DNA of 39,453 nt, from assembly GCA_028701335.1 (NCBI GenBank), contig JAQVQY010000009.1, positions 1 through 39,453 on the forward strand, in the 5' to 3' direction. Of this stretch, positions 30,254 through 39,453 are shown piece by piece (positions within the stretch are counted from its first letter, which is position 1; each line of letters opens with the position of its first letter). Source of the stretch: Eubacteriales bacterium (GTDB taxonomy: Bacteria; Bacillota; Clostridia; Christensenellales; Aristaeellaceae). Under the pieces are notes generated by a model. That model saw only the letters and a list, made by a program, of their open reading frames with translations, was not told where the DNA came from and did no database searches. Position numbers and translations under genes: made by a program.

Positions 30254-31855
30254 TCAGCCGCCCAGCGCCAGAAAATCTCTGGCGCTTTTGTATTTCAGCC
30301 GGTATCGGGCTGCTCCGCCCAGCATCAAGAGCGCCAGGGCGTATAGCGCCAAAAAAAGCGTTGGCGAGAGGGTATTGGCAAGCGCCAGGATAAATAGGGC
30401 CGCCGGCAGCGCCACCACCAAAAAGCCTATAACCATGGTGACTATGACACTGGCGCTCTGTTTCACAGCCTCGGTGGGGGTGTTCCAGTCAAACTTGGGC
30501 ATTTTCAGGTTGACGAATACGCCTATCAGCCCCATGAGTGCCGCCACAAGGGAAGGCAGGAGCACCGAAAAAAGCACATACAGCGCCGGCAACCGCAGCA
30601 CAAGCCCCAGGGCGAGGCCTGAAACCAGGACGACCGGCAGGCAGACGGCCATGTGGGCATAAGCCTTGGACAGAAGCACCTGGCCCGCGCTCACCGGCAG
30701 GGACTGGGCAATCCACAGGGACTTGCCCTCCAGGGCGATGGAAGGTGCTGAAATAAGGACGGTTGAGGCCAACAGGCACATGACGCCTGCCGCCACCAGG
30801 CCAATCAGATGGGACGGGATATCATACTGGGAAAGGATGGGCGCCAGCAGGTCGGGCTGGACGAGCAATACGATGGGCAGTGCCAACATGAAGATTAGGC
30901 CAAATCCGCTGTTGAGCATATACATGGGGTTCTGGAAAAAGAGGCGCAGTTCCTTCATGATGAGCGCACGGACAGGGCTGGAGGACTTCAGCGGCCGCTC
31001 CACATAGGCCGTCCGGACAGCGCCGCGGTTGGAGGTGGCGATGGAGATGAAAGAACGCTGCAGCACCAGCCACACAATGGCAAAGGGGGCAAGCGCGCAC
31101 AGGAGTAATATCAGAAAGCTTATCCCATTTCCTTCGGCGATGGCTTTTCCCAGATGGTAGGCCGGGAACAGCACACGCTCAAACGCGTCCGCGATCTGCC
31201 GTCCTTGCTGGACAAGCCGGGCCAGAATTACATTCATCCGGGATATGAGGGCCAGATAGCCCAGCATCAAAAGGATTGACAGCAGCGTGATTACCAGGGA
31301 CTTCCGGCGCAGCCGGACGCTGATGACGGCAAGGCCCCACCCCAGGAGGCTGGACAATGCCACTGCCATAAAGGGCAGTGCCAGGCAGACGAGGGCAAAA
31401 TACGCCCAACCGGTAAACCTCATGGGCACCCGGACGGCCCAGGCTATGGCGGCGGGCGCCAGCACCATGAGCGTAATAAGGAAATTGAAAAACAGGAGCA
31501 CCGCCATGCGGCTGAACAGAATCATCCCCGGCGGGATGGGCATAGACAGGAGCAAATCATTATCCCTTGCCTGAAACAAAAGGGGCTGGGCCATAAAAAT
31601 GCTGCTGACAAAGCACAGCGCGAACGCACTCACACCGGCCAGGGCAAAGTAAAACCAATCGAGGCCTGTCTGCGAAAAAGGCTGGACCAGGGAACTGAAA
31701 AACATTCCAAACATCACGGCCAGGGAGATTGCCGCGTAAACCATCAGCACCACAATCAGCGCCTGCATCAGCCGGCGGTTCTTGCGGCGGCCGCCGATGG
31801 TAAAGGCAGCCTGCCAGGCCATCTGCAGGCGGGTTTTGATGAGCGCCTTAAGCAT
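30254..31855 (-). CDS. ABC-2 type exporter permease
   Basis: A 533-residue integral membrane protein with about twelve hydrophobic segments arranged in two halves separated by a soluble stretch near residues 270-300. The repeated feature FFQNPMYMLNSGF and the KSLWIAQSLPVSAGQVLLSKA segment are typical of large ABC-2 permeases of bacterial exporters. It is translated with the ATPase (8-base overlap, GGAGG site) and together they form an exporter of unknown substrate, possibly a lipid, peptide or drug. No substrate-specific marker is visible. Confidence 0.82.
   Translation of the reverse strand: MLKALIKTRLQMAWQAAFTIGGRRKNRRLMQALIVVLMVYAAISLAVMFGMFFSSLVQPFSQTGLDWFYFALAGVSAFALCFVSSIFMAQPLLFQARDNDLLLSMPIPPGMILFSRMAVLLFFNFLITLMVLAPAAIAWAVRVPMRFTGWAYFALVCLALPFMAVALSSLLGWGLAVISVRLRRKSLVITLLSILLMLGYLALISRMNVILARLVQQGRQIADAFERVLFPAYHLGKAIAEGNGISFLILLLCALAPFAIVWLVLQRSFISIATSNRGAVRTAYVERPLKSSSPVRALIMKELRLFFQNPMYMLNSGFGLIFMLALPIVLLVQPDLLAPILSQYDIPSHLIGLVAAGVMCLLASTVLISAPSIALEGKSLWIAQSLPVSAGQVLLSKAYAHMAVCLPVVLVSGLALGLVLRLPALYVLFSVLLPSLVAALMGLIGVFVNLKMPKFDWNTPTEAVKQSASVIVTMVIGFLVVALPAALFILALANTLSPTLFLALYALALLMLGGAARYRLKYKSARDFLALGG
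30264..30289 (+). terminator. Intrinsic terminator of the decarboxylase operon, inside the 3' end of the convergent gene
   Basis: AGCGCCAGA (30264-30272) and TCTGGCGCT (30278-30286) with a 5-base loop are followed by TTT-G-TATTT. The sequence also encodes the last residues of the permease on the other strand. Confidence 0.85.
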
Positions 31856-32561
31856 GGTTTTCCTCCAGCTCCAGGAAGACCTCTTCCAGGGATTCGTCCC
31901 CCCTTACCGCCTCCATGGTGCCGGATTTCACTAGCTTGCCCCGGCGGATGATGGCCACCTTGTCACACAGTTTTTCCGCCACCTCCAGCACATGCGTGGA
32001 GAAGAACACAGCGCCTCCTTCATTGCAAATACTGCGCATCATCTGCTTGAGCGTAAAGGAAGCCTTGGGGTCCAGGCCGGTGAAGGGCTCGTCCATGATC
32101 AGCAGCCTTGGCTCGTGGATCAGGGCAGATATGACGGCCAGTTTTTGCTTCATCCCGTGGGAGTAGGCGGAAACCATCTGGGCCAGGTCATCCGTCAGCT
32201 CAAACATATCAGCAAAGCTGCGGATGCGTTCCTGGCGCGTTTCCCTGGGGATTTGAAAAATGTCGGCGATAAAATTAAGGTACTTGATGCCGGTCATAAA
32301 CTCATAGAGGTCGGGATTATCCGGGATATAGGCCAAAAGGCGCTTGCAGGCGAGAGGTTCCATTTTAATGCTGTGGCCGCTGATCGTGATTTCCCCGGCG
32401 TCAAACTGCAGGATGCCGCAGCAGGCCTTGATGGTGGTGGTTTTTCCGGCGCCGTTGTGGCCGATAAAGCCATAAATCTCGCCGGGCTTGATATGGATGG
32501 ACAGGCCGTCCACCGCTTTCTTATCCCCATAAGTTTTGGTCAGGTGGCTGATGTCAAGCAT
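31848..32561 (-). CDS. ABC transporter ATP-binding protein (ABC-2 exporter)
   Basis: A 237-residue ATPase with Walker A (GHNGAGKTTTIK), signature YSHGMKQKLAVISAL, Walker B LLIMDEPFTGLDP and the switch histidine STHVLEV. YSHGMKQKL in place of LSGGQ is common in the ABC-2 exporter (CcmA/DRA) group. AGGAAGGG supports the ATG. It is the first gene of a two-gene exporter unit, divergent from the Gfo/Idh gene. Confidence 0.93.
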   Translation of the reverse strand: MLDISHLTKTYGDKKAVDGLSIHIKPGEIYGFIGHNGAGKTTTIKACCGILQFDAGEITISGHSIKMEPLACKRLLAYIPDNPDLYEFMTGIKYLNFIADIFQIPRETRQERIRSFADMFELTDDLAQMVSAYSHGMKQKLAVISALIHEPRLLIMDEPFTGLDPKASFTLKQMMRSICNEGGAVFFSTHVLEVAEKLCDKVAIIRRGKLVKSGTMEAVRGDESLEEVFLELEENHA

Positions 32562-32687
32562 TGCGTGTTCCCTTCCTGCTCATTTTCAAAGGCTTCAACC
32601 ATTTTACCACATACCGGGCATTGGCGCGTGCCTTTATGCGGCAAATCGGGTATATTGAAGAAATAGCGAAGGAGATACGTTAAGCAT

Positions 32688-33644
32688 ATGGAGAGAAAAA
32701 TCAACTATGGCATCCTGGGATATGCCCGCATCGCCAGGGATAAGGTGATTCCAGGCATTCTGGAAGCCCGGAACGCCAATCTTTACGCCGTCGCTTCCAC
32801 CAATGACACGCGCCGCAAACAGGCCATGGACACCTATCCCTTTGAAAAGTCGTATGACAGCTACCAGGCGCTGTTGGATGATAACAGAGTGGACGCTGTC
32901 TATATTCCGCTGCCCAATTCCATGCACAAGGAGTGGGCCATCAAAGCCGCCAGGGCCGGGAAACACATCCTCTGTGAAAAACCCCTGGCGTTAAGCCTTG
33001 AGGATGTGGACCAAATGACCGCCGCCGCGCGGGAAAACAAGGTGCTCCTGATGGAGGCTTTCATGTACCGTTTCACCACGCGCACCCAGAAGGTGAAGGA
33101 ACTGCTGGGGGAAGGCATCATTGGGGAAATCAGGCACATCAACTCCACTTTCCGCTTTTTGCTGGAAGACCTGTCTGATATCCGCTTAAATGCCGAGCTT
33201 GGAGGCGGGAGCCTCTGGGATGTGGGCTGCTATCCGGTGAACTTTTTGGGTATGCTGATGGGAGAGGAACCAACGGATGTTTCCGCCCTGAAGGTGGCGC
33301 GCCAGGAGGTGGATGACTCCCTCAGCGCCGTGCTACGTTACCGGAATGGGGCCATCGCTACTGTCAATTCTGGCCTAAACAGCCAGTCCTGCATGTTCAC
33401 GGAAATCAACGGGACAGGCGGGACGCTCTTGATCCGGGATACCTTTGACGATACCACCACGCCGATTTTGCTGGTGAAGGATGGGAAAACCACAGAGATT
33501 GAGATCGCGCCCTCCAAGCGTTACGTCCGGGAGGCGGAGGATTTTGCGGATGCTATCCTGAACAACCGGCCCGCTGAAATCAGCCTTGAGGAAACCCGGC
33601 GGAACATCAATGTGATCCTGCGCATCCTTAAGGCGGCGCGGTAA
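32688..33644 (+). CDS. Gfo/Idh/MocA family NAD(P)-dependent oxidoreductase
   Basis: The N-terminal Rossmann fold (GILGYARIARDKVIPGI, about residues 8-24) and the family signature HILCEKPLALSLEDV (about 92-106) are followed by the C-terminal alpha/beta domain with LGGGSLWDVGCYPVNF. Members oxidise or reduce sugars, inositols and related alcohols. At 318 residues it is of normal length. The ribosome site AAGGAGA lies unusually far (12 bases) from the ATG. It is followed 15 bases later by the AlkZ-like gene. Substrate cannot be predicted. Confidence 0.92.
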   Translation: MERKINYGILGYARIARDKVIPGILEARNANLYAVASTNDTRRKQAMDTYPFEKSYDSYQALLDDNRVDAVYIPLPNSMHKEWAIKAARAGKHILCEKPLALSLEDVDQMTAAARENKVLLMEAFMYRFTTRTQKVKELLGEGIIGEIRHINSTFRFLLEDLSDIRLNAELGGGSLWDVGCYPVNFLGMLMGEEPTDVSALKVARQEVDDSLSAVLRYRNGAIATVNSGLNSQSCMFTEINGTGGTLLIRDTFDDTTTPILLVKDGKTTEIEIAPSKRYVREAEDFADAILNNRPAEISLEETRRNINVILRILKAAR

Positions 33645-33659
33645 CAGAAAGGCGCGGCC

Positions 33660-34724
33660 ATGCCCGAAACCCTGTCCATCCCACAATGGAAGCAAACGGT
33701 ACTCTATCGCCAGCACCTGACAAACCCGGCCAAACCGCTTGATGTGAGCGCCAGGCTTAACGGCCTGCAAGCCCAGTTTGCCTCCGCTCCCTATTACGCG
33801 CTGAAAGCCCGCTGTGAACCAGACGGGCTTTCAGACTGGGGGAGGGGGCTGGTGCGGTCCTACGGCGTTCGGGGTACGCTGCACACGTTCCCGGAGGCGG
33901 ATTTGCCGCTGTATGTTCACCCTGACATGGACGCCAGCCTCAGGGACATGGACAGCCTCCGGGATGATGCCCATGCCAGCGGCGCAAGGAAGGGCGTGTT
34001 TGTCCGGATCATCCTGGAGTCGCTGAAAGACGGCCCCAAAACCCGCCAGGAGCTAAAGGATCTGTGCGCACACGCCGGAATGACCGGGGCTGAAAGCCTG
34101 AGTGTTTTCAACGCCTGGGGCGGCCTCATCCGCCTGCTGGCGGTGCGGGGCCGCATATGCCAGGAGGCGGCGGGACGCGGCCGCTACCGTCTTTGCCCGC
34201 CCTTTGAGATAATGGACCGCGAGAAAGCGGCGCTTGTTTTGGCAAGGCGCTATTTCACGCATTTCGGGCCCGCGTCCCTTAGGGATGCCAGCTACTACTT
34301 CCAAAAACCCCAAGCCCGCATGAGCCGGATTATGGATCAGCTTCCGCTGCGGGAGTACAGCATGGACGGCGTTACGCGCTATGACCTGCCAGGGGAGGAT
34401 GGGGAAAGCGCGCTCCCGGACATTTCCGATATCCTTTTTCTGGCGGGCTTTGACCAACTGCTGCTGGGCTTTCAGAAGAAGGCCAACCCCTTCCTGCCGG
34501 AAAAGCACCTGCGCGGCATTTTCACCATGACCGGCATCATCCATCCTGTCCTACTTGTCTCAGGTGAGGTGGCCGGCCGTTGGAATGTCAATGCAGGAAA
34601 GCTCGCCGTCACCCTGTTTGAGCCTATGAAAAAGCGCCGGCTTGCCCAGGTGGAACGAGCGGCGCAGCGGTATTTTGGCAATGAAGATTTAAGGAAGATA
34701 AGCGTGGTGAACTCCAAGAGTTGA
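33660..34724 (+). CDS. AlkZ/YcaQ-like winged-helix DNA glycosylase
   Basis: The protein matches the winged-helix DNA-binding family that includes AlkZ and YcaQ: RQHL near the N-terminus, LNGLQAQ with a QxQ (Gln37, Gln39) where AlkZ has its catalytic QxQ, LVRSYGVRGTLHTFP, and a C-terminal VSGEVAGRWNV strand region. These glycosylases excise bulky alkylated bases or unhook interstrand crosslinks, sometimes giving self-resistance to genotoxic metabolites. No genotoxin gene cluster is visible here, so a general repair role is as likely. Its stop is only four bases from the convergent aldo/keto reductase. Confidence 0.83.
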   Translation: MPETLSIPQWKQTVLYRQHLTNPAKPLDVSARLNGLQAQFASAPYYALKARCEPDGLSDWGRGLVRSYGVRGTLHTFPEADLPLYVHPDMDASLRDMDSLRDDAHASGARKGVFVRIILESLKDGPKTRQELKDLCAHAGMTGAESLSVFNAWGGLIRLLAVRGRICQEAAGRGRYRLCPPFEIMDREKAALVLARRYFTHFGPASLRDASYYFQKPQARMSRIMDQLPLREYSMDGVTRYDLPGEDGESALPDISDILFLAGFDQLLLGFQKKANPFLPEKHLRGIFTMTGIIHPVLLVSGEVAGRWNVNAGKLAVTLFEPMKKRRLAQVERAAQRYFGNEDLRKISVVNSKS

Positions 34725-34728
34725 AGCG

Positions 34729-35571
34729 CTAAAGCGCCACGATTCTTCTTACATTCGCCGGGTCATCATGGGTGAGCCCGGCGGATTTTTTTGTATCAAG
34801 AGCTTTAAGTGCTGTCATATCCTCATCAGAAAGAGCGAAATCAAACAGGCCGATGTTCTCCCGGATGCGATGTTCATTGACAGACTTGGGGATGACCGCG
34901 ATGCCCTGCTGGATGAGGAAGCGCAGAGCCGCCTGGGCAGGGGTTTTGCCATATCGGGCGGCGATTTCCCCAAGCGCGGCATTTTTGAGCAGGTCAGTCT
35001 TCCCCTGGGAAAAAGGGCCCCAGGCCATCAGCCTGATGTCGTGCCGGGCCATCAACTCCCGGGCGTCCAGGCGCTGGTGGTAAATGTGGGTTTCCAACTG
35101 GTCTACAGCGGGGACCACATCAAAATGCAGCAACAGGTCCTGGAGTCTGTCCGGGTAAAAGTTGGAAAGGCCGATTGCGCGTGCCAGGCCTTCATGATAG
35201 AGCTGCTCCATCACCCGCCATGCGCCATATACATCCCCAAAAGGATGGTGAATCAGATAGAGGTCCACATAATCAAGCCCCAGGCGCTTTAGAGAAGCTT
35301 CAAACGCGAGGCGTGTTTTTGCGTCCCCGGCATCGGTGTGCCAGAGCTTGGTGGTGATGAAAAGTTCCTCCCGGGGGATGCCGCTCTCGTTTATGGCCTG
35401 GCCCACCGCTTCTTCATTGCCATAAAACTGTGCGGTGTCAACCAGGCGGTAGCCGGCCTCCAGCGCCGTCAGAACGGAGCTCTTACAGACTTCAGGGTCT
35501 TTGATAAGATAGGTGCCAAAGCCAACCAAGGGCATTGGCGCTCCGGTGTTGAGCGTCAGGCTGTGCTGCAT
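34729..35571 (-). CDS. Aldo/keto reductase
   Basis: A TIM-barrel NADPH-dependent carbonyl reductase of the AKR superfamily. Catalytic residues are readable: Asp and Tyr in DTAQFYGNEEAVG, Lys in TTKLW, His in LIHHPFGDVYGAW. The cofactor-binding IPKSVNEHRIRENIG region is near the end. The track start (35598) adds nine residues without a ribosome site; ATG 35571 has AAGGAGG seven bases upstream (280 residues). It is convergent with the AlkZ-like gene and divergent from the heat-shock operon. Substrate unknown, likely small aldehydes or ketones. Confidence 0.93.
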   Translation of the reverse strand: MQHSLTLNTGAPMPLVGFGTYLIKDPEVCKSSVLTALEAGYRLVDTAQFYGNEEAVGQAINESGIPREELFITTKLWHTDAGDAKTRLAFEASLKRLGLDYVDLYLIHHPFGDVYGAWRVMEQLYHEGLARAIGLSNFYPDRLQDLLLHFDVVPAVDQLETHIYHQRLDARELMARHDIRLMAWGPFSQGKTDLLKNAALGEIAARYGKTPAQAALRFLIQQGIAVIPKSVNEHRIRENIGLFDFALSDEDMTALKALDTKKSAGLTHDDPANVRRIVAL

Positions 35572-35693
35572 GTCAGGGCCTCCTTCAAATATTCGCATAC
35601 TGCTATTCTACCCTTCCTGAGCGGGTATTATCGTACTGGCGCCGGCCCGGCATACCGGAGCGCCCCAATTGCGAAACAAAGCACGAAAATGCC

Positions 35694-35723
35694 TTGACAA
35701 GATAGGGAGAAGCGTGGTACATT
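35694..35723 (+). promoter_or_regulatory. Heat-shock operon promoter
   Basis: A perfect TTGACA (35694-35699) and TACATT (35718-35723) with an 18-base spacer precede the CIRCE element by about ten bases, the usual layout of HrcA-controlled vegetative promoters. Confidence 0.8.
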
Positions 35724-35732
35724 ATCCACAGA

Positions 35733-35759
35733 TTAGCACTCGAGGGGCGAGAGTGCTAA
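35733..35759. promoter_or_regulatory. CIRCE operator (HrcA binding site)
   Basis: A perfect TTAGCACTC - 9 bases - GAGTGCTAA inverted repeat, identical to the consensus CIRCE. It lies just downstream of the -10 box and 30 bases before hrcA, so the operon is repressed by its own first product and released on heat or misfolding stress. Confidence 0.98.
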
Positions 35760-35789
35760 CAGGCCGGAGAAAGGGAGGAAGGAGGACCC

Positions 35790-36827
35790 ATGAACGAGCG
35801 CAAACGCCGCATTTTACAGGCAGTCGTGGAAGATTACATTCTAACGGCTATGCCCGTGGGCTCCCGGACCATCTCCCGCAAGTACCTCCGGGATGTCTCC
35901 AGTGCCACCATCCGCAATGAGATGAGCGACCTGGAGGAGTTGGGCTACATGATGCAGCCCCATGTTTCGGCCGGCCGGGTGCCCAGCGCCAAGGCCTACC
36001 GGCTGTATGTGGATATACTCATGGACTCAGGCCTCACTCCCATCAAGGAGGACGAGGCGGCCAAGGATTACTTCCTCCAGCGCGTCAGCCATCTGGAGGA
36101 TGTGGTGGCAAGCACCGCCCAGGTCTTATCGGACTTTACGCATTATGTCTCCCTGGTAATGATGCCGGGCCAGGCGAATTTACGCATCGCCACCCTCCAC
36201 CTTGTGCCTGTCAGCCGCGCAATGGCGCTTTTGGTGATTGTTACTGATGGTGGCATCATCCGGGATACGATGGTGCATGTGGCGGATTCGCTGGACACGG
36301 ACGCCCTGTATGCCATCAGCCGGATGCTCACGGAGCGCTTCACGGGGAAGACGCTAAAGGAAGTGCGCCAAAAGCTCCGCGAATTCGCGGCCAGCGCTCC
36401 GGCAGACCCGCAGGTGCTCCAGGGCATCGCGGAGTTGTCCGACCAGATGGACCGGGAGAATGCCACGGACACCATCACTGTGTCCGGCACCCACAATATT
36501 CTCAATTTTCCCGAGTATCAGGAGGCGGAGAAAGCCCGCCCGGTGCTCTCGGTGCTGGAGGACAGGGAGCGGCTGATGCAGTTTATCAAAGCCGTGGACA
36601 CCAGGGATGGCGCTGACGTGGCTGTCCATATCGGCCCTGAAACCGGTATCCCGGAAATGGAAGATTGTAGCGTGGCCCTGGCGGAATACACCGTAGGCCA
36701 AGGGCACCGGGGCGCAATTGGCATCATTGGCCCCACCCGCATGCCCTATGCCCGCGTGCTCAACACCCTGCGCCTGGTGGGCGACGCGTTAAGCCTCGTC
36801 CTGACCGGCGGCAAGCAGGCGGAGTAA
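35790..36827 (+). CDS. hrcA: Heat-inducible transcription repressor HrcA
   Basis: The N-terminal winged helix (RKRRILQAVVEDYILTAMPV, SSATIRNEMSDLEELGYM) and the following SAGRVPSAKAYRLYVD segment are diagnostic, and the C-terminal GAF-like dimer domain ends in GIIGPTRMPYARVLNTL. It represses the operon by binding CIRCE and needs GroEL to stay active in related bacteria. The 345 residues are the normal length. Next in the operon is grpE, 15 bases downstream of the stop. Confidence 0.98.
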   Translation: MNERKRRILQAVVEDYILTAMPVGSRTISRKYLRDVSSATIRNEMSDLEELGYMMQPHVSAGRVPSAKAYRLYVDILMDSGLTPIKEDEAAKDYFLQRVSHLEDVVASTAQVLSDFTHYVSLVMMPGQANLRIATLHLVPVSRAMALLVIVTDGGIIRDTMVHVADSLDTDALYAISRMLTERFTGKTLKEVRQKLREFAASAPADPQVLQGIAELSDQMDRENATDTITVSGTHNILNFPEYQEAEKARPVLSVLEDRERLMQFIKAVDTRDGADVAVHIGPETGIPEMEDCSVALAEYTVGQGHRGAIGIIGPTRMPYARVLNTLRLVGDALSLVLTGGKQAE

Positions 36828-36842
36828 TTTTTGGAGGAGTTC

Positions 36843-37409
36843 ATGGACCGCAAGAAGAAGAAAACCGAGCAGGATCAGGCGCCCGTATTTCCGGAAGGCG
36901 CCGGGCTGTCGCCCGAAGCCGACAACCAGGCTGAAAAGCCGCAGGAGACAGCGGATTTGCTTGAGGAACTGGAGGAGGCCCGCGCCAAATGGGAGGAATA
37001 CCTGGGGCTGGCTCAGCGCGTGCAGGCGGACTACGACAATTTCCGCAAGCGCAATCGCCAGGTGGCTGCGGAAAGCTATGATGATGGCGCCCGCGCTTTT
37101 ATCAAAACCATCCTGCCGGTGGTAGACAACCTGGAGCGCGCCCTTAGTGTGGAAAAAGACAAGGAAGACCCGCTGTTCAAGGGGGTCACGCTGGTGCAAA
37201 AGCAGTTGATGGAAGCGCTGATGACCCGGGGAGTCACGCCTATTTCCCGGCTGGGCGAGCCTTTTGACCCGAAGCTGGAAGACGCCGTAGCCCAGGGCAG
37301 CCCCGAGGAAGGGGACCCCGGCACGGTATGCGAAGTGGTCCTTACGGGCTACCAGATGGGCGAGAATGTGCTCAGGCACGCGATGGTCCGGGTAGTCCCC
37401 GACCTTTAA
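36843..37409 (+). CDS. grpE: Nucleotide exchange factor GrpE
   Basis: The acidic, disordered N-terminus is followed by the coiled-coil (ANWEEY-like segment, then RVQADYDNFRKRN) and the beta-domain (GVTPISRLGEPFDPKLEDAV, VLTGYQMGENVLRHAMVRV). The track opens at TTG 36831; ATG 36843 with GGAGGAG five bases upstream is the better start (188 residues). It exchanges ADP for ATP on DnaK, whose gene follows after 47 bases. Confidence 0.97.
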   Translation: MDRKKKKTEQDQAPVFPEGAGLSPEADNQAEKPQETADLLEELEEARAKWEEYLGLAQRVQADYDNFRKRNRQVAAESYDDGARAFIKTILPVVDNLERALSVEKDKEDPLFKGVTLVQKQLMEALMTRGVTPISRLGEPFDPKLEDAVAQGSPEEGDPGTVCEVVLTGYQMGENVLRHAMVRVVPDL

Positions 37410-37429
37410 ATAGATAATACTGAAAGTAA

Positions 37430-39280
<1,851 letters not shown>

Positions 39281-39306
39281 GAAATCAGGATGAATGGAAT
39301 CCTTTC

Positions 39307-39332
39307 GGGGGCTTTCGGAATGGAAAGCCCCC
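39307..39332 (+). other. Stable hairpin between dnaK and dnaJ
   Basis: GGGGGCTTTC (39307-39316) and GAAAGCCCCC (39323-39332) form a perfect 10-base stem with a 6-base loop, followed directly by a small GGGC/GCCC hairpin. No T-run follows. It is probably an mRNA processing or stability element, or a weak attenuator setting the dnaK:dnaJ ratio. Confidence 0.7.
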
Positions 39333-39379
39333 GGGCAAACGCCCCAAAAAGGATGCCATACGGGATTTATTGAGGAACT

Positions 39380-39453
39380 ATGGCAACAAAAAGAGACTAT
39401 TATGAGGTGCTGGGCGTCGATAAAAAGGCGAACACGGAGGACATCAAAAAGGC
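39380..39453 (+). CDS. dnaJ: Chaperone DnaJ (partial, N-terminus only)
   Basis: The first 24 codons (MATKRDYYEVLGVDKKANTED) are the start of a J-domain, cut by the window end. The HPD motif lies beyond the edge. The ATG follows TGAGGAAC. DnaJ delivers substrates to DnaK and stimulates its ATPase; it is the fourth gene of the CIRCE operon. Confidence 0.96.
   Translation, partial: MATKRDYYEVLGVDKKANTEDIKK

Noticed and set aside
39307-39332. Intrinsic terminator between dnaK and dnaJ
   Set aside because: The stem is strong but no T-run follows and dnaJ continues on the same strand, so it was listed as a processing or stability hairpin.

Overview
The window looks like chromosome of an anaerobic, GC-rich member of the Clostridia (Bacillota), possibly a gut lineage. 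The evidence is a hrcA-grpE-dnaK-dnaJ heat-shock operon under a CIRCE operator, consensus AAGGAGG-type ribosome sites before most genes, a sodium-pumping biotin decarboxylase, a SpoIIE/STAS partner switch and an NHLP-type peptide export locus. The exact lineage is a guess. I see no tRNA, rRNA, CRISPR array, insertion sequence or prophage, and no gene-free stretch longer than 300 bases.

Layout. (1) 1-4610: the 5' part of a peptide-type ABC substrate-binding protein (minus), divergent from a YtcJ-like amidohydrolase and a 6-phosphogluconate dehydrogenase (plus), ending at a bidirectional terminator. (2) 4682-6789 and 13158-14288: secreted proteins of unknown function. Two SH3b paralogues flank (3) 6950-12927, a compact minus-strand catabolic-looking operon. 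It holds a regulator with a DNA-binding domain at each end, a duplicated unknown membrane protein, an old-yellow-enzyme/dienoyl-CoA-reductase-type flavoenzyme, an acetoacetate-decarboxylase-family protein and a short-chain dehydrogenase. (4) 14474-16948: a large MalT-like LuxR regulator.

(5) 17101-26408 is the most unusual part: ten minus-strand genes, many overlapping by 4, 8 or 14 bases. In order of transcription they are a DUF2442-like protein, a STAS antagonist, a transmembrane SpoIIE phosphatase fused to a HATPase kinase domain, a short HlyD-like adaptor, an ABC exporter with a C39 peptidase, a second ABC exporter without the peptidase, a 65-residue protein, an ECF-like sigma factor, a small secreted protein, and a 75-residue LysM protein. 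The LysM protein begins with a canonical double-glycine leader. I read this as a self-regulated export system in which the C39 exporter clips and secretes a LysM cell-wall-binding protein, controlled by a membrane partner switch and possibly a dedicated sigma factor.

(6) 26548-30241: a divergent Na+-pumping decarboxylase locus (beta subunit and a tiny gamma-like protein on minus; gamma, biotin carrier and carboxyltransferase on plus). (7) 30254-32561: an ABC-2 exporter. (8) 32688-35571: a Gfo/Idh/MocA dehydrogenase, an AlkZ-like DNA glycosylase and an aldo/keto reductase. (9) 35694-39453: the heat-shock operon, running off the end inside dnaJ.

Starts were moved from the ORF-track position wherever a Shine-Dalgarno sequence clearly supports another codon; each case is noted in its entry.
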